NCBI GenBank assembly: GCA_021157815.1
Contig: JAGGVT010000122.1
Location: forward strand, 1-15,264
Origin: a bacterium
GTDB lineage: Bacteria > JAJVIF01 > JAGGVT01
DNA length: 15,264 bases
Reading direction: 5' to 3'
Positions 6,665 through 14,832 of the stretch are shown in pieces. The notes beneath the pieces were generated by a model that was given only the letters and a program-made list of their open reading frames with translations, searched no databases and was not told the origin of the DNA. The translations under genes were made by a program, and so were the position numbers. The stretch's first letter is position 1. Every line of letters starts with the position of its first letter.

Positions 6665-6695
6665 TTGTACCGTAGTATTTTGTTTTTTTGATAAT
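6665..6695 (+). promoter_or_regulatory. Proximal promoter candidate for flagellin
   Basis: GATAAT (6690-6695) resembles a housekeeping -10 box. The overlapping TTTGATAA (6687-6694) matches 5 of 8 positions of the sigma-28 -10 box, with a weak -35 (TACCGTAG, 6668-6675; 4 of 8) at the right 11-base spacing. A start near 6702 would make a leader of about 78 bases beginning just before the two hairpins, which is why I prefer this site over 6540. Confidence 0.35.
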
Positions 6696-6709
6696 TTAAT
6701 TACCACGCA

Positions 6710-6771
6710 TCGGGCAGGATGCCCGAACATCGGTTCAGAGTGAACCGAATTACCTAAGTCTTTCAAGGAGG
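6710..6771 (+). promoter_or_regulatory. Structured flagellin leader: two hairpins plus Shine-Dalgarno, possible CsrA target
   Basis: Hairpin 1 pairs TCGGGCA (6710-6716) with TGCCCGA (6720-6726) around a GGA loop (6717-6719). Hairpin 2 pairs TCGGTTCA (6730-6737) with TGAACCGA (6741-6748) around a GAG loop. The Shine-Dalgarno AAGGAGG (6765-6771) lies 8 bases before the ATG. CAGGATG with GGA presented in a loop matches the core of the known CsrA binding consensus, and AAGGAGG also contains GGA. This arrangement parallels the hag leader of Bacillus subtilis, where CsrA binds an upstream hairpin and the ribosome site. The hairpins are seen directly; the regulator is inferred. Confidence 0.6.
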
Positions 6772-6779
6772 AAAGAGCT

Positions 6780-9371
6780 ATGGGTGTTCTTCAGATTAAC
6801 CAGAACATTATCGCGTTTAACGCTCTTCGATCCCTATCACAGACATCACGGGAATTGGAACGTTCTGTCGAGCGGTTGTCAAGCGGCTTGCGGATAAACC
6901 GCGCATCGGATGATGCCGCCGGTTTGACCATTTCAGAACGTCTTCGCGCGCAGGTTCGCGGCCTGACTCGCGCGTCACAAAACGCAGCTGAGGGTATCTC
7001 TTTTATACAGTCGGCGGAAGGCGCCTTGATTGAGAACAACACTCTCCTGCAGAGGATTCGCGAACTTGCAATTCAGGCGGCAAACGGAATTCTTACCGCC
7101 AACGATCGGCTGGAAATCCAGAAAGAGGTTGACCAGTTGATCCAAGAGATAGACCATATCTCAACAATGACGGAATTCAACACCAGGAAACTGCTTGATG
7201 GTTCCGCCGCCGCGCTTATCAGCGTGAATGATCCAACTCGAATGGATGTTATTGTAAATGGAGATGTTGGCAAAGGTGGAAACTACCAGATCAGAACACA
7301 GCTTCTCGACCCGCCGCAGCTTGGTATCTGGAAATCCGACCAGTTCAACACAATCGCAGGGGAGGACAGGGTCGGCGACCTTAACAGCCTTACCACTTTC
7401 CTGAACAACGCGTCTTTTACCGGAGGAATAAGCCAGACAGGCATCAACGAGATTGAAATTCAGTCTCTGGATGTCAATGGCAGGATGATGGTGTCAGGAG
7501 GAAACGCTACACTGTCCATTCTTGGAATCACCGAGGCTGTCGGTACGGATAATATCGTTGACCTGTTCCAGGCAAAAGGGCTGACAACAGGTACGGACAT
7601 GATTCATTTCACAGGATACAATTCCGCTGGCGCTATCATTGACCAAACCATTCTGATTACCGCGGCATTAACAGTAGGCGAACTTGAGGGTTTCCTCTCG
7701 ACCGCACTGTTTGCTGGCGCGGGCGAGGGATTGGTAAGCATCGGCGCGAACGGACGGCTTTTCGTATCAAACGCCGCAGGTACCAGTATCGTTGTTTCAG
7801 ACATTGAGCTTAATGACATTGACTTCTCCAGCAGCAGCTTGAACCTGAGTGTCTCAGCGTTCTCACTTCCTGCAGGAACTAACAGCGGATACATGGGTAA
7901 CGCGCTGATTGCCGGAGCAAGTGTCGCGTTAACAGCAAATGGCACTCGCATACTTGATTCAGTAACCACCGGAATCAACTCAATTGGTACAGTAGGTACC
8001 GGCGCTCTTAATGTCAGATTTGATGAAACTGTCACTGCAGCCTCAACTGATCAAATTATATTTGACACGGTTGGACTGAACGAGTTGTCCGAGTATGGCA
8101 CAATCACACAGGTTTCAGCTGTCGCGGGTGATTATGTATTTATGATATCCGCGGTTTCAAACGATACCTATCGTGTCACCAACCTGACAACCGGCAGTGT
8201 TTCAAACACGATTAGCATCAACGGCGCTGGAACAGACACCAGTTTGAATCTCGATTCAATGCAGGGACTCAGGCTGGCGTTTGACGCTATCCTTGTTGAG
8301 GGTGAGACAGCTATTTTCCATGTCAGCACAAACAACGTGCTTCAGGCACAGCGCTTAACACAGCTTCACTCAATCTCTCGATTTATTGAAGAGGATGTGT
8401 TTGCCGGACGGGATACAGTGGAACTTGGAATCGCAGTTCCGGGTACAGGCAGGATGACAAGAATCTATATCAACGCCACTGACTCAGTTGATGAGCTGGT
8501 TGGGAAGATAAGCCTTGCGCTCGCCAACCCGAACAGCTCTACCGATTTGAATCTCGAACAGGCGCTCGCGGGTGGGCATTTCCCGAATCTTGTTAATTTT
8601 AATCTCACAGGACCCGCGCGCGGAACGATGTCAATTACATCGCCGATACCCGGTGCTGATCTGGCATTCTTCGGTGATGAGGGACTTCTTAACGCATTGA
8701 GCCTCATGAACATTCAGGAATCCCGTAAAGCCAATTACCAGGTGAGCATAGTTAATCTGCACACAGGAGAACTCGTTGAGCAGACAACCACGCCTACAGG
8801 TGTGTTAAACGGAATTCTTCCGGGCCTTGAAGTCAGGCTTGACACAAATCAGGGATTCAAGGTTGATCCCAATGACAACGGCATGACAGGTGGGGCTTAT
8901 AATCTTGATCCATATCTCACACCATTGATATCGGTCTCTCAGGATTTTATTGGAAGCAGCTTCCTGCATGTTGTTCCAAACGGAATTAATTTCCAGATTG
9001 GCGCTAACCAGAATCAGGGGCTTAAGGTTGCAATTGCCCAGATGGATGCCCTGGCGATTGGTGTGAGGGGATTGACTCTCGCATCAACAAAGTCGGCGGA
9101 ATCAGCTATTACAAAAGTTGATACTGCCATCGACAAGGTTTCAAGCCTCAGGGCAATGCTTGGTTCGATTCAGAATCGCCTGGAAAGCACTATCAGGAAT
9201 CTTGATATCAGCCGACAGAACCTCGCAGGTGCGGAAAGCGGAATCCGTGATTTGAACATCGCGGAACAGAGTATCGCGTTTACAAGAGAGCAAATTCTGC
9301 TGCAAAGCGGTATGGCTGTGCTTGCACAGGCTAACGGGCTGTCGCAGAATGTTTTGCAGTTGTTACGATAA
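6780..9371 (+). CDS. fliC: Flagellin, unusually long
   Basis: This 863-residue filament subunit is exported by the flagellar type III apparatus. The N-terminal D0/D1 region (1 to about 140) is canonical: INQNIIAFNALRSL, RLSSGLRINRASDDAAGL, QNAAEGISFIQSAEGAL, QRIRELAIQAANG (91-103) and EFNTRKLLDG. The C-terminal D1/D0 region (about 757-863) is also intact, ending LAQANGLSQNVLQLLR. Between them lie about 615 residues of Thr-, Ser-, Gly- and Asn-rich beta-type sequence, presumably surface-exposed extra domains; many flagellins total 270-550 residues. Segments such as SVDELVGKISLALA and TVGELEGFLSTALF recall flagellin hook-IN modules. AAGGAGG supports the start, and a hairpin-rich leader precedes it. 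It is monocistronic by context: a perfect 13-bp stem-loop lies about 90 bases downstream. The gene could equally be called hag or flaA; no other flagellar gene is nearby. Confidence 0.95.
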   Translation: MGVLQINQNIIAFNALRSLSQTSRELERSVERLSSGLRINRASDDAAGLTISERLRAQVRGLTRASQNAAEGISFIQSAEGALIENNTLLQRIRELAIQAANGILTANDRLEIQKEVDQLIQEIDHISTMTEFNTRKLLDGSAAALISVNDPTRMDVIVNGDVGKGGNYQIRTQLLDPPQLGIWKSDQFNTIAGEDRVGDLNSLTTFLNNASFTGGISQTGINEIEIQSLDVNGRMMVSGGNATLSILGITEAVGTDNIVDLFQAKGLTTGTDMIHFTGYNSAGAIIDQTILITAALTVGELEGFLSTALFAGAGEGLVSIGANGRLFVSNAAGTSIVVSDIELNDIDFSSSSLNLSVSAFSLPAGTNSGYMGNALIAGASVALTANGTRILDSVTTGINSIGTVGTGALNVRFDETVTAASTDQIIFDTVGLNELSEYGTITQVSAVAGDYVFMISAVSNDTYRVTNLTTGSVSNTISINGAGTDTSLNLDSMQGLRLAFDAILVEGETAIFHVSTNNVLQAQRLTQLHSISRFIEEDVFAGRDTVELGIAVPGTGRMTRIYINATDSVDELVGKISLALANPNSSTDLNLEQALAGGHFPNLVNFNLTGPARGTMSITSPIPGADLAFFGDEGLLNALSLMNIQESRKANYQVSIVNLHTGELVEQTTTPTGVLNGILPGLEVRLDTNQGFKVDPNDNGMTGGAYNLDPYLTPLISVSQDFIGSSFLHVVPNGINFQIGANQNQGLKVAIAQMDALAIGVRGLTLASTKSAESAITKVDTAIDKVSSLRAMLGSIQNRLESTIRNLDISRQNLAGAESGIRDLNIAEQSIAFTREQILLQSGMAVLAQANGLSQNVLQLLR

Positions 9372-9398
9372 CCCTTCCTTAGTTATATGAAGGGAGGG
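9372..9398 (+). other. Stem-loop directly after the flagellin stop
   Basis: CCCTTCCTT (9372-9380) pairs with AAGGGAGGG (9390-9398) over 9 bp with one G-U pair and a 9-base loop. No T-run follows, so it is more likely a 3' stabilising structure than the terminator. Confidence 0.5.
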
Positions 9399-9461
9399 GA
9401 GTCGTAGAATGGAGAAAAGACCAGGTTGAATATGCGTGGGATGCAATAGATCTGTGTTCTT

Positions 9462-9500
9462 CAAGGGGAAAGCTGAAATATTAGCTTTCCCCTTGTTATT
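9462..9500 (+). terminator. Probable flagellin terminator
   Basis: CAAGGGGAAAGCT (9462-9474) and AGCTTTCCCCTTG (9483-9495) are perfectly complementary over 13 bp around an 8-base loop. TTATT follows. The T-tract is short, but the stem is strong and correctly placed about 90 bases after the flagellin stop. Confidence 0.7.
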
Positions 9501-9511
9501 ACATAATTGTT

Positions 9512-9545
9512 AACAGAATTGTGAATAAAATTTAACAATTCTGTT
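9512..9545. other. Second perfect stem-loop
   Basis: AACAGAATTGT (9512-9522) and ACAATTCTGTT (9535-9545) are perfectly complementary over 11 bp with a 12-base AT-rich loop. It lies 16 bases after the preceding stem. It could back up termination or be an operator; no T-run follows on either strand. Confidence 0.5.
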
Positions 9546-9643
9546 CACGCCTCCTCTGGAAACGCTTCAAGAAATCTCTTCCTTTTTATACTAAAGCATT
9601 ATTAATCACCATCTCAACAACATTGCCCCATATTTTTACTCGC

Positions 9644-9659
9644 TGGCATACTATTTGCT
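9644..9659 (+). promoter_or_regulatory. Sigma-54-type promoter candidate for the propeller lipoprotein
   Basis: TGGCATA-CTAT-TTGCT fits the -24/-12 consensus TGGCACG-N4-TTGCW, with GG at 9645-9646 and GC at 9657-9658 exactly 12 bases apart. Only two positions of the -24 box differ. Transcription would start near 9670, giving a leader of about 100 bases before the lipoprotein start at 9772. Sigma-54 promoters need an enhancer-binding activator; no such gene is in the window. Confidence 0.6.
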
Positions 9660-9771
9660 ATATTTATTTGTCGCGTCGCCAATGTTACGGTACAATAGTA
9701 TTGGTTTGCTTAATATAAGACAGGGTTGCTTTTTATAAAAGTATAACAATTTTAGATCGAAGGTGATTCAA

Positions 9772-11994
9772 ATGATCAGGAATAACATTACTATTATAAT
9801 CCTGGCAATAGGATTATTCATTCTTGGATGCTCCTCCAACAGCACTAATCCCGTTACGCCCATAAATGAGGAAAACAATTTGCCGGGCGTGACAACATCG
9901 GATTCAAGCCAGGCAGGGCATGAGCTTGCTGGAATCTGGACTATTAATTTCGACCCGATTTCAAATGATATTTCAATGGAGCCTTTTCGTGACGCCGCAT
10001 ACCATTATTCAGCTCTCTGGCACCTTCTCCCGCCCCGTTGCGAGGACTGCGTTCAAATCCATGTTAATTCATGGAATTCAGGCACGAATGTTATTGATGC
10101 GGATGTTACGTTGAAAAATCCGTACATTCTGATTGCCTATGACGTTCGTGGAATTGTTTTCACAGATGAGCTTGGACATATGCTTGTCAACGATGACGCA
10201 TGGACAGGTTTGTTCGATATCCCCGGCGGTGAGGATATTAACCCGTTCAAGGCTTTCGCAAAGGATGTTGCTCGACGTGCTGCTGTGCCATATGCGTATA
10301 ATACGGAGAATTTCAAAATCCATTGTCCTGAACCGGGAGACATTCATTACGCGGTTGATGTCTCAATTAACAACAACTGCTTTGAACCATACGCGATTGA
10401 GAATTTCCTGCAAAATGAACTCCTGGAAGACATCGGCTCAACTGCGGATTTGAGTGTCGATGTTTATGATTGGCAGGATGATGTCGATATCGTGAAAATC
10501 GCCGCTGAGGTTATCACCGGAGAGGAGTTCAGCTATTTCAGCCATTCAAGCGGATGTACATGGACTTATGAGATTACAAACAACTCAGGCGCGCCAAACG
10601 GGAATTACACCGTTTTAATGACTGCTGAATCAAACACATTACCGCTTTATAAATTTGTGAAAATCCGTGTAGGCCCAAAAGAGGGCTGGGTCCGAACATG
10701 GGGTGGAACTGGCGTTGACCATGCTATCCTCTCCGTGACAGATGATACAGGCAACATATACACAACAGGTTATTTCAGTGATGCAGTTAATTTCGGTGGG
10801 GAAATTTATTATGAATCAAACGGGCAGGCGGATGTTTTCCTGAGCAAATATGATTCCAAAACTGGTTTGTATTGGGTAAATGTCTGGGGTGGTTCAGGTT
10901 CTGATTCAGGCACGGATATAGCTCTGGACGATATGGGGCATGTTTATATATCCGGACGATTTGAGGAAACAGTCGATTTTAATCCTGGCGAGGGTATTGA
11001 TGAACATACTGCTATGGGTAACGAAGATTCCTATTTCAGCAAATTTGATACCGACGGCAATTTCATTTATGCAAAAACCTGGGGAAGCTCAGGTCAGGAT
11101 TATAGTGAAGGCATCGCTACTGATGATTGGAATGATATCTTTGTCGCAGGTTCATTTCAGAGCACAGCTGATTTTGACCCCGGCGCTGGAGAGGTAAATC
11201 TAACAAGCAACGGGATGTGCGATGCTTATGTAAGCAAATTCGATTCAGCAGGAACTTTCCAGTGGGTTGGCAGTATAGGTGGCGGTTCGGATGATGGCGC
11301 CTATTCTGTTTGCACTGACAGCGCAGGCGATGTGTATGTTACCGGGCAGTATCCAGGCTACTATTATACCCACCTTACCAAGTGGGATGGTGAAGGAAAT
11401 TATCAATGGACAAAAACATGGGGTGGTGGACACACTAACGGTGGTCATGCTATTGCAGCTGATGATTCGGACTATATATATGTTACAGGCTGGTTTGTTT
11501 ATACAGTGGATTTCGATCCGGGTACCGGCACTGATTCACATTCATCAAATGGTGAACGAGATGCATTTGTAAGCAAGTTTGACACAGATGGCAATCACTA
11601 TTGGGCAGCAACATGGGGCGGCTCAGGCAGAGAATTCGGCCAGGGTGTTGCATTCGATGATTCAGACAACGTATATGTATCCGGCTTTTTCCATAACAGT
11701 GTGAATTTCGATACAGGCGGGGGTTCGGATATTCACGACTCCGCGGGTGGAAGTGACGCTTATATAATCAAATTTGATTCATCCGGCAACTATATTACAG
11801 CTCAAACATGGGGCGGTCCAGGGAACGATGTCGGCACTGGAGTCACTGCATATGATGATAATTCCCTGTATGTCGCGGGATGGTTTTCCGATACGGCGGA
11901 TTTCTTTCCGGGGATGGGAATCGAGGAACATGAATCAAACGGCGCAGATGATTGCTTCCTGCTGAAGCTCAATTCCAACTGCGGCTGGGATTGA
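9772..11994 (+). CDS. Lipoprotein with shared N-terminal module and seven-bladed SBBP-type propeller
   Basis: This protein has 740 residues. A type II signal peptide ends in FILGC-SS, so the mature protein should be lipid-anchored in the envelope. Residues about 45-300 form a module also present in the downstream lipoprotein: C90-x2-C93, TLKNPY, YDVRGI, INPFKAF, FKIHCP and VYDWQ (D233). From about 305 to the end are seven SBBP-type beta-propeller repeats, each marked by (T/V)WGG-like starts at residues 309, 371, 436, 501, 549, 614 and 679, then DxxxNxYVxGxF, (D/N)FDPG and DAFVSKFD motifs. Six intervals are 62, 65, 65, 48, 65 and 65 residues; the fourth repeat is short, lacks the Trp (SIGGG) and lacks the FDPG segment. 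SBBP propellers are usually extracellular; ligand and role are unknown. ATG 9772 is chosen because AGGTGA lies just before it; an in-frame GTG at 9763 overlaps that site. Confidence 0.85.
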   Translation: MIRNNITIIILAIGLFILGCSSNSTNPVTPINEENNLPGVTTSDSSQAGHELAGIWTINFDPISNDISMEPFRDAAYHYSALWHLLPPRCEDCVQIHVNSWNSGTNVIDADVTLKNPYILIAYDVRGIVFTDELGHMLVNDDAWTGLFDIPGGEDINPFKAFAKDVARRAAVPYAYNTENFKIHCPEPGDIHYAVDVSINNNCFEPYAIENFLQNELLEDIGSTADLSVDVYDWQDDVDIVKIAAEVITGEEFSYFSHSSGCTWTYEITNNSGAPNGNYTVLMTAESNTLPLYKFVKIRVGPKEGWVRTWGGTGVDHAILSVTDDTGNIYTTGYFSDAVNFGGEIYYESNGQADVFLSKYDSKTGLYWVNVWGGSGSDSGTDIALDDMGHVYISGRFEETVDFNPGEGIDEHTAMGNEDSYFSKFDTDGNFIYAKTWGSSGQDYSEGIATDDWNDIFVAGSFQSTADFDPGAGEVNLTSNGMCDAYVSKFDSAGTFQWVGSIGGGSDDGAYSVCTDSAGDVYVTGQYPGYYYTHLTKWDGEGNYQWTKTWGGGHTNGGHAIAADDSDYIYVTGWFVYTVDFDPGTGTDSHSSNGERDAFVSKFDTDGNHYWAATWGGSGREFGQGVAFDDSDNVYVSGFFHNSVNFDTGGGSDIHDSAGGSDAYIIKFDSSGNYITAQTWGGPGNDVGTGVTAYDDNSLYVAGWFSDTADFFPGMGIEEHESNGADDCFLLKLNSNCGWD

Positions 11995-12262
11995 TAAGCA
12001 ATCAGGATAACAACTGGCAATTTAAACAAAAATGGCTTATAATTTATAGATGAGGGCACATCGCGCGGGTTGATAGGAATCTCAGGTGTGCTAGTTTGGC
12101 ATTTCAGTACACCGGCCGATAATGTTAATGTGATTTAATGATTTGCGCCGGAGTCTAAAATGCTTATAATCTTCCGGGGATTCTGTTTCATTTGTAACCA
12201 AAGATGGGAATCGACATTAAAACGAAATGTTTCTTTAAATCAACGATACGGAGGTGCCCTTC
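11995..12262 (+). promoter_or_regulatory. Intergenic region with candidate promoters for the second lipoprotein
   Basis: No gene is seen. GCTTATAAT occurs twice (12035-12043 and 12162-12170), each holding a perfect TATAAT; the upstream -35 matches are weak (TGGCAA at 12015, 17 bases away; TTGCGC at 12143, 16 bases away). GCCGATAA (12115-12122) is identical to the sigma-28 -10 box, but nothing like TAAA stands 11 bases upstream. GGAGGTG (12250-12256) is the ribosome site of the next gene. I cannot choose between the promoters. Confidence 0.35.
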
Positions 12263-14767
12263 ATGAAGGGTAAACGTATTCTATTCACAATTCTGGCCCT
12301 TGTCGCAGCAGCTGTCCTTTTAATCGGATGCAGCAGCGGGAATGGGACACGGGGAATCACGACACCACAGGATACGCCTCCAGGGAACGATGTAATACCT
12401 TTAGGCTCAGATGGCTACTCAGGCACAGCCAGCCTGGGGGCTTTCGAGGTTGTTCTGAATACCGATGACATGACGTACGAGGTCAATCCGGTTCCACGCT
12501 CAGCAAGTGTTATAGGAGATAACTACCAGCTGGATGCGACCAAATTCTTTATCGATGAGCCTTGCGCCAATTGTTTTCGCATGGATGGTTTTGGAATAGA
12601 TCCAAGCGGAAACCTTTTGGTTCAGTTCTCATTGAAGCATCCTTTCGAGGATACAACCAAACGGCTTGATCTTGACGCGTTTGATGTGAAACTGATTATC
12701 ATCAACGCGGCTGATTCTGAATTTGGAGACACCGAGTTTCCATTAAGCGGTGAGGTTGACACTAATGGCGACGGATTGCCGGAGGTGCTCAGGGGGAATA
12801 CGCAGTTCCTCTTAAACGCCGATGGTTACACAACTCATCTGGATATGATCGCCGAACTGCCGGAGTATTATCCCCCTGAAGGTTTGGGGCTGGACGGTAA
12901 TCTCAATCCATTCAAGTATTTCTTCATTGAGGATGATCCCGACCCGGCTGTTGACGGTGTGGAAATTCCAAACCATCGAATGCAGCAGGGAGCCGGCTGG
13001 GATACGAAGGAATTTGAAATTAAATTCCCGTCAGGCGGCGGGTTTGTTAAATTCGTTACCGCTATCGAGGTGGCATACGGCCAATCCGCGGTTCGATACA
13101 CAAGGCTCTTCCCTGTTTACTGGCTTCCCCAGTATAACCAGAAAGAGGCATACTCAGTCTCTGTTGCCGATACAACAAATTCACTGAACACACAGTATGA
13201 TTCGACAACTACACTTCATATTGAGGTTCTTGACTGGCAGCATGGTTACATTGAGGATATCATGTATCCTGATGCTGACAACCTGATTGGGCTTGATTAT
13301 ATCAGCGACATAGACAGGTGCGTTGTCGAGATTCCGGGAATTACAGCGTACGCGCTGACAAAAAACGCTCCGGGATCAGGCGGTTCGGGGCATACCGGCG
13401 ATCCAATGATGTTTGATATCGTTGTCGCAAATCAGTCAACACCACTGGCCGTGGCGGGAACATATCCCGGCTTGGTGACAATTGTTGACACGCATCATCC
13501 CCACCAGATATCAATACCGGATGATCCATTCTATCCTGAATATATTGAGGACATTCGAGCATACCAGTTATTCGAGGTCAATATTTACCCGATGACGAAT
13601 TTCAATGTTGTAGCAACCTGCGAGGGCGTTGATACCGGGCTTACACAGGGCCCAGCGCCGTACGCAAATTCACTAGTCGGACAATGCGACCTTGGGGTTT
13701 ACAACGACGGTGTGCATAGCGGTGTTCTCATGGCGGATGAAGACAACGACATCATTCGGTTTGAACTCGATTACACCAATGCTCCGGGTGGCACATTTTA
13801 TACGGACGGCGCAATGATTGTTGACACATGCCCGCCGACAGTGCATCCGGGAAACACCGGAGGCCCGTTGCCTAACCAGGCGGTTTACAGAATAGATGCC
13901 GCTGCTACTGGCGCGTTTATTATTTCAAACAGCGATGATAATTTCACAGTTAATGGTGGACCTGTTGGACTGTTACGTTGTCTGCCAAATTCAGCTCTTG
14001 TCAGACCGTATGATATGTTCGGAACCGGCAGTGCTTTCTTTACTGGTGGACACGGAAGCGCTCCTGGGCCTGCTCTTGGTGAAAGGATTTGGGAGGTTTT
14101 CGAGGATGCATCTGATCACGGCGGGGAAAACCCTCTCTGCTACTTCTCAGCGGGACCTAATACTGAGAAAGACGGTAGTGACACTATCGATTGCTATTAT
14201 ATTGAGGAACCATATAGTGCAGGCTATGATGTATTTCGCAAATCGAATCTTAACTACCTCTTGATGCCGGGACCTTATAACTGGGCAGACCTTGAGTATC
14301 TTGCAGCGGACACAGGAACGTTCAAAGGCGGAACGGAAAAACTTCTGTGGATACTTGTGCCTGATCCGGCGAATCCGGGTGTTAAAGGAATCAACATTCT
14401 GGATGATCCGATAGCTGCGGATACCGTATTCTTCCTGACCGATCCTCTGCTGAACGCTGTTGATCTTGAAGTTCTGGAATATGATCCGGATAATCCGCGC
14501 GCGCTTAACGGAATCGGGCAGACATCCGACTGGATTTGCATTCTCTACAGCCAGGGCATTATAGATATCTTTGATGAAGCAGGCGTTGCGATGGATCGAA
14601 TTGACGGCACCGCCGCTTCACTTACTGAAGATAACGGCACGTTGTTCTATGGCGAATCGATGCATCTTGACGTCGATGATTATCTCTATAGAATCCACGT
14701 AACAATGGACGCCAACGGTTATAACAACGCCGCGGGCGCTATTCGAGTTAGCGTGTTTACACTGTAG
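12263..14767 (+). CDS. Large lipoprotein sharing the N-terminal module; unknown C-terminal half
   Basis: This 834-residue protein has a type II signal peptide with lipobox LLIGC (C23). Residues about 80-330 match the N-terminal module of the neighbouring lipoprotein: C101-x2-C104, SLKHPF, DAFDVKLI, LNADGY, LNPFKYF, FEIKFP and VLDWQ (D324). The landmarks are spread wider, so this copy has insertions, one holding DTNGDGLPE (166-174), which resembles a calcium-binding loop. An Ig-like stretch probably follows (about 335-430). The last 400 residues contain repeated beta-strand patterns with Asp, Gly and Pro that might form a propeller, but I recognise no family. The ATG at 12263 follows GGAGGTG by 6 bases; an in-frame GTG at 12254 lies within that ribosome site. 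It is co-directional with the propeller lipoprotein but has its own upstream region, and a strong terminator follows. The function is unknown; an exported, surface-associated role is inferred. Confidence 0.8.
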   Translation: MKGKRILFTILALVAAAVLLIGCSSGNGTRGITTPQDTPPGNDVIPLGSDGYSGTASLGAFEVVLNTDDMTYEVNPVPRSASVIGDNYQLDATKFFIDEPCANCFRMDGFGIDPSGNLLVQFSLKHPFEDTTKRLDLDAFDVKLIIINAADSEFGDTEFPLSGEVDTNGDGLPEVLRGNTQFLLNADGYTTHLDMIAELPEYYPPEGLGLDGNLNPFKYFFIEDDPDPAVDGVEIPNHRMQQGAGWDTKEFEIKFPSGGGFVKFVTAIEVAYGQSAVRYTRLFPVYWLPQYNQKEAYSVSVADTTNSLNTQYDSTTTLHIEVLDWQHGYIEDIMYPDADNLIGLDYISDIDRCVVEIPGITAYALTKNAPGSGGSGHTGDPMMFDIVVANQSTPLAVAGTYPGLVTIVDTHHPHQISIPDDPFYPEYIEDIRAYQLFEVNIYPMTNFNVVATCEGVDTGLTQGPAPYANSLVGQCDLGVYNDGVHSGVLMADEDNDIIRFELDYTNAPGGTFYTDGAMIVDTCPPTVHPGNTGGPLPNQAVYRIDAAATGAFIISNSDDNFTVNGGPVGLLRCLPNSALVRPYDMFGTGSAFFTGGHGSAPGPALGERIWEVFEDASDHGGENPLCYFSAGPNTEKDGSDTIDCYYIEEPYSAGYDVFRKSNLNYLLMPGPYNWADLEYLAADTGTFKGGTEKLLWILVPDPANPGVKGINILDDPIAADTVFFLTDPLLNAVDLEVLEYDPDNPRALNGIGQTSDWICILYSQGIIDIFDEAGVAMDRIDGTAASLTEDNGTLFYGESMHLDVDDYLYRIHVTMDANGYNNAAGAIRVSVFTL

Positions 14768-14797
14768 TAACTGTTTACGATGGATATAAAATTTACA

Positions 14798-14828
14798 AAC
14801 CCACCTGTGTATCACGGGTGGTTTTTTT
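14798..14828 (+). terminator. Rho-independent terminator of the second lipoprotein gene
   Basis: AACCCACCTGTG (14798-14809) pairs with CACGGGTGGTTT (14813-14824) around a 3-base loop, with one mismatch and one G-U pair. Seven Ts (14822-14828) follow. It lies about 30 bases after the stop codon. Confidence 0.88.
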
Positions 14829-14832
14829 ATAC

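Larger units (their letters stand above)
6338..6779 (+). other. Long divergent intergenic region upstream of flagellin
   Basis: These 442 bases separate the zinc-ribbon gene (-) from the flagellin gene (+). I see no credible gene. The distal part is AT-rich, and the last 80 bases carry the structured leader and ribosome site listed separately. Promoter-like motifs occur at 6540 and 6665-6695. The size and structure suggest a regulated promoter region. Confidence 0.6.
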
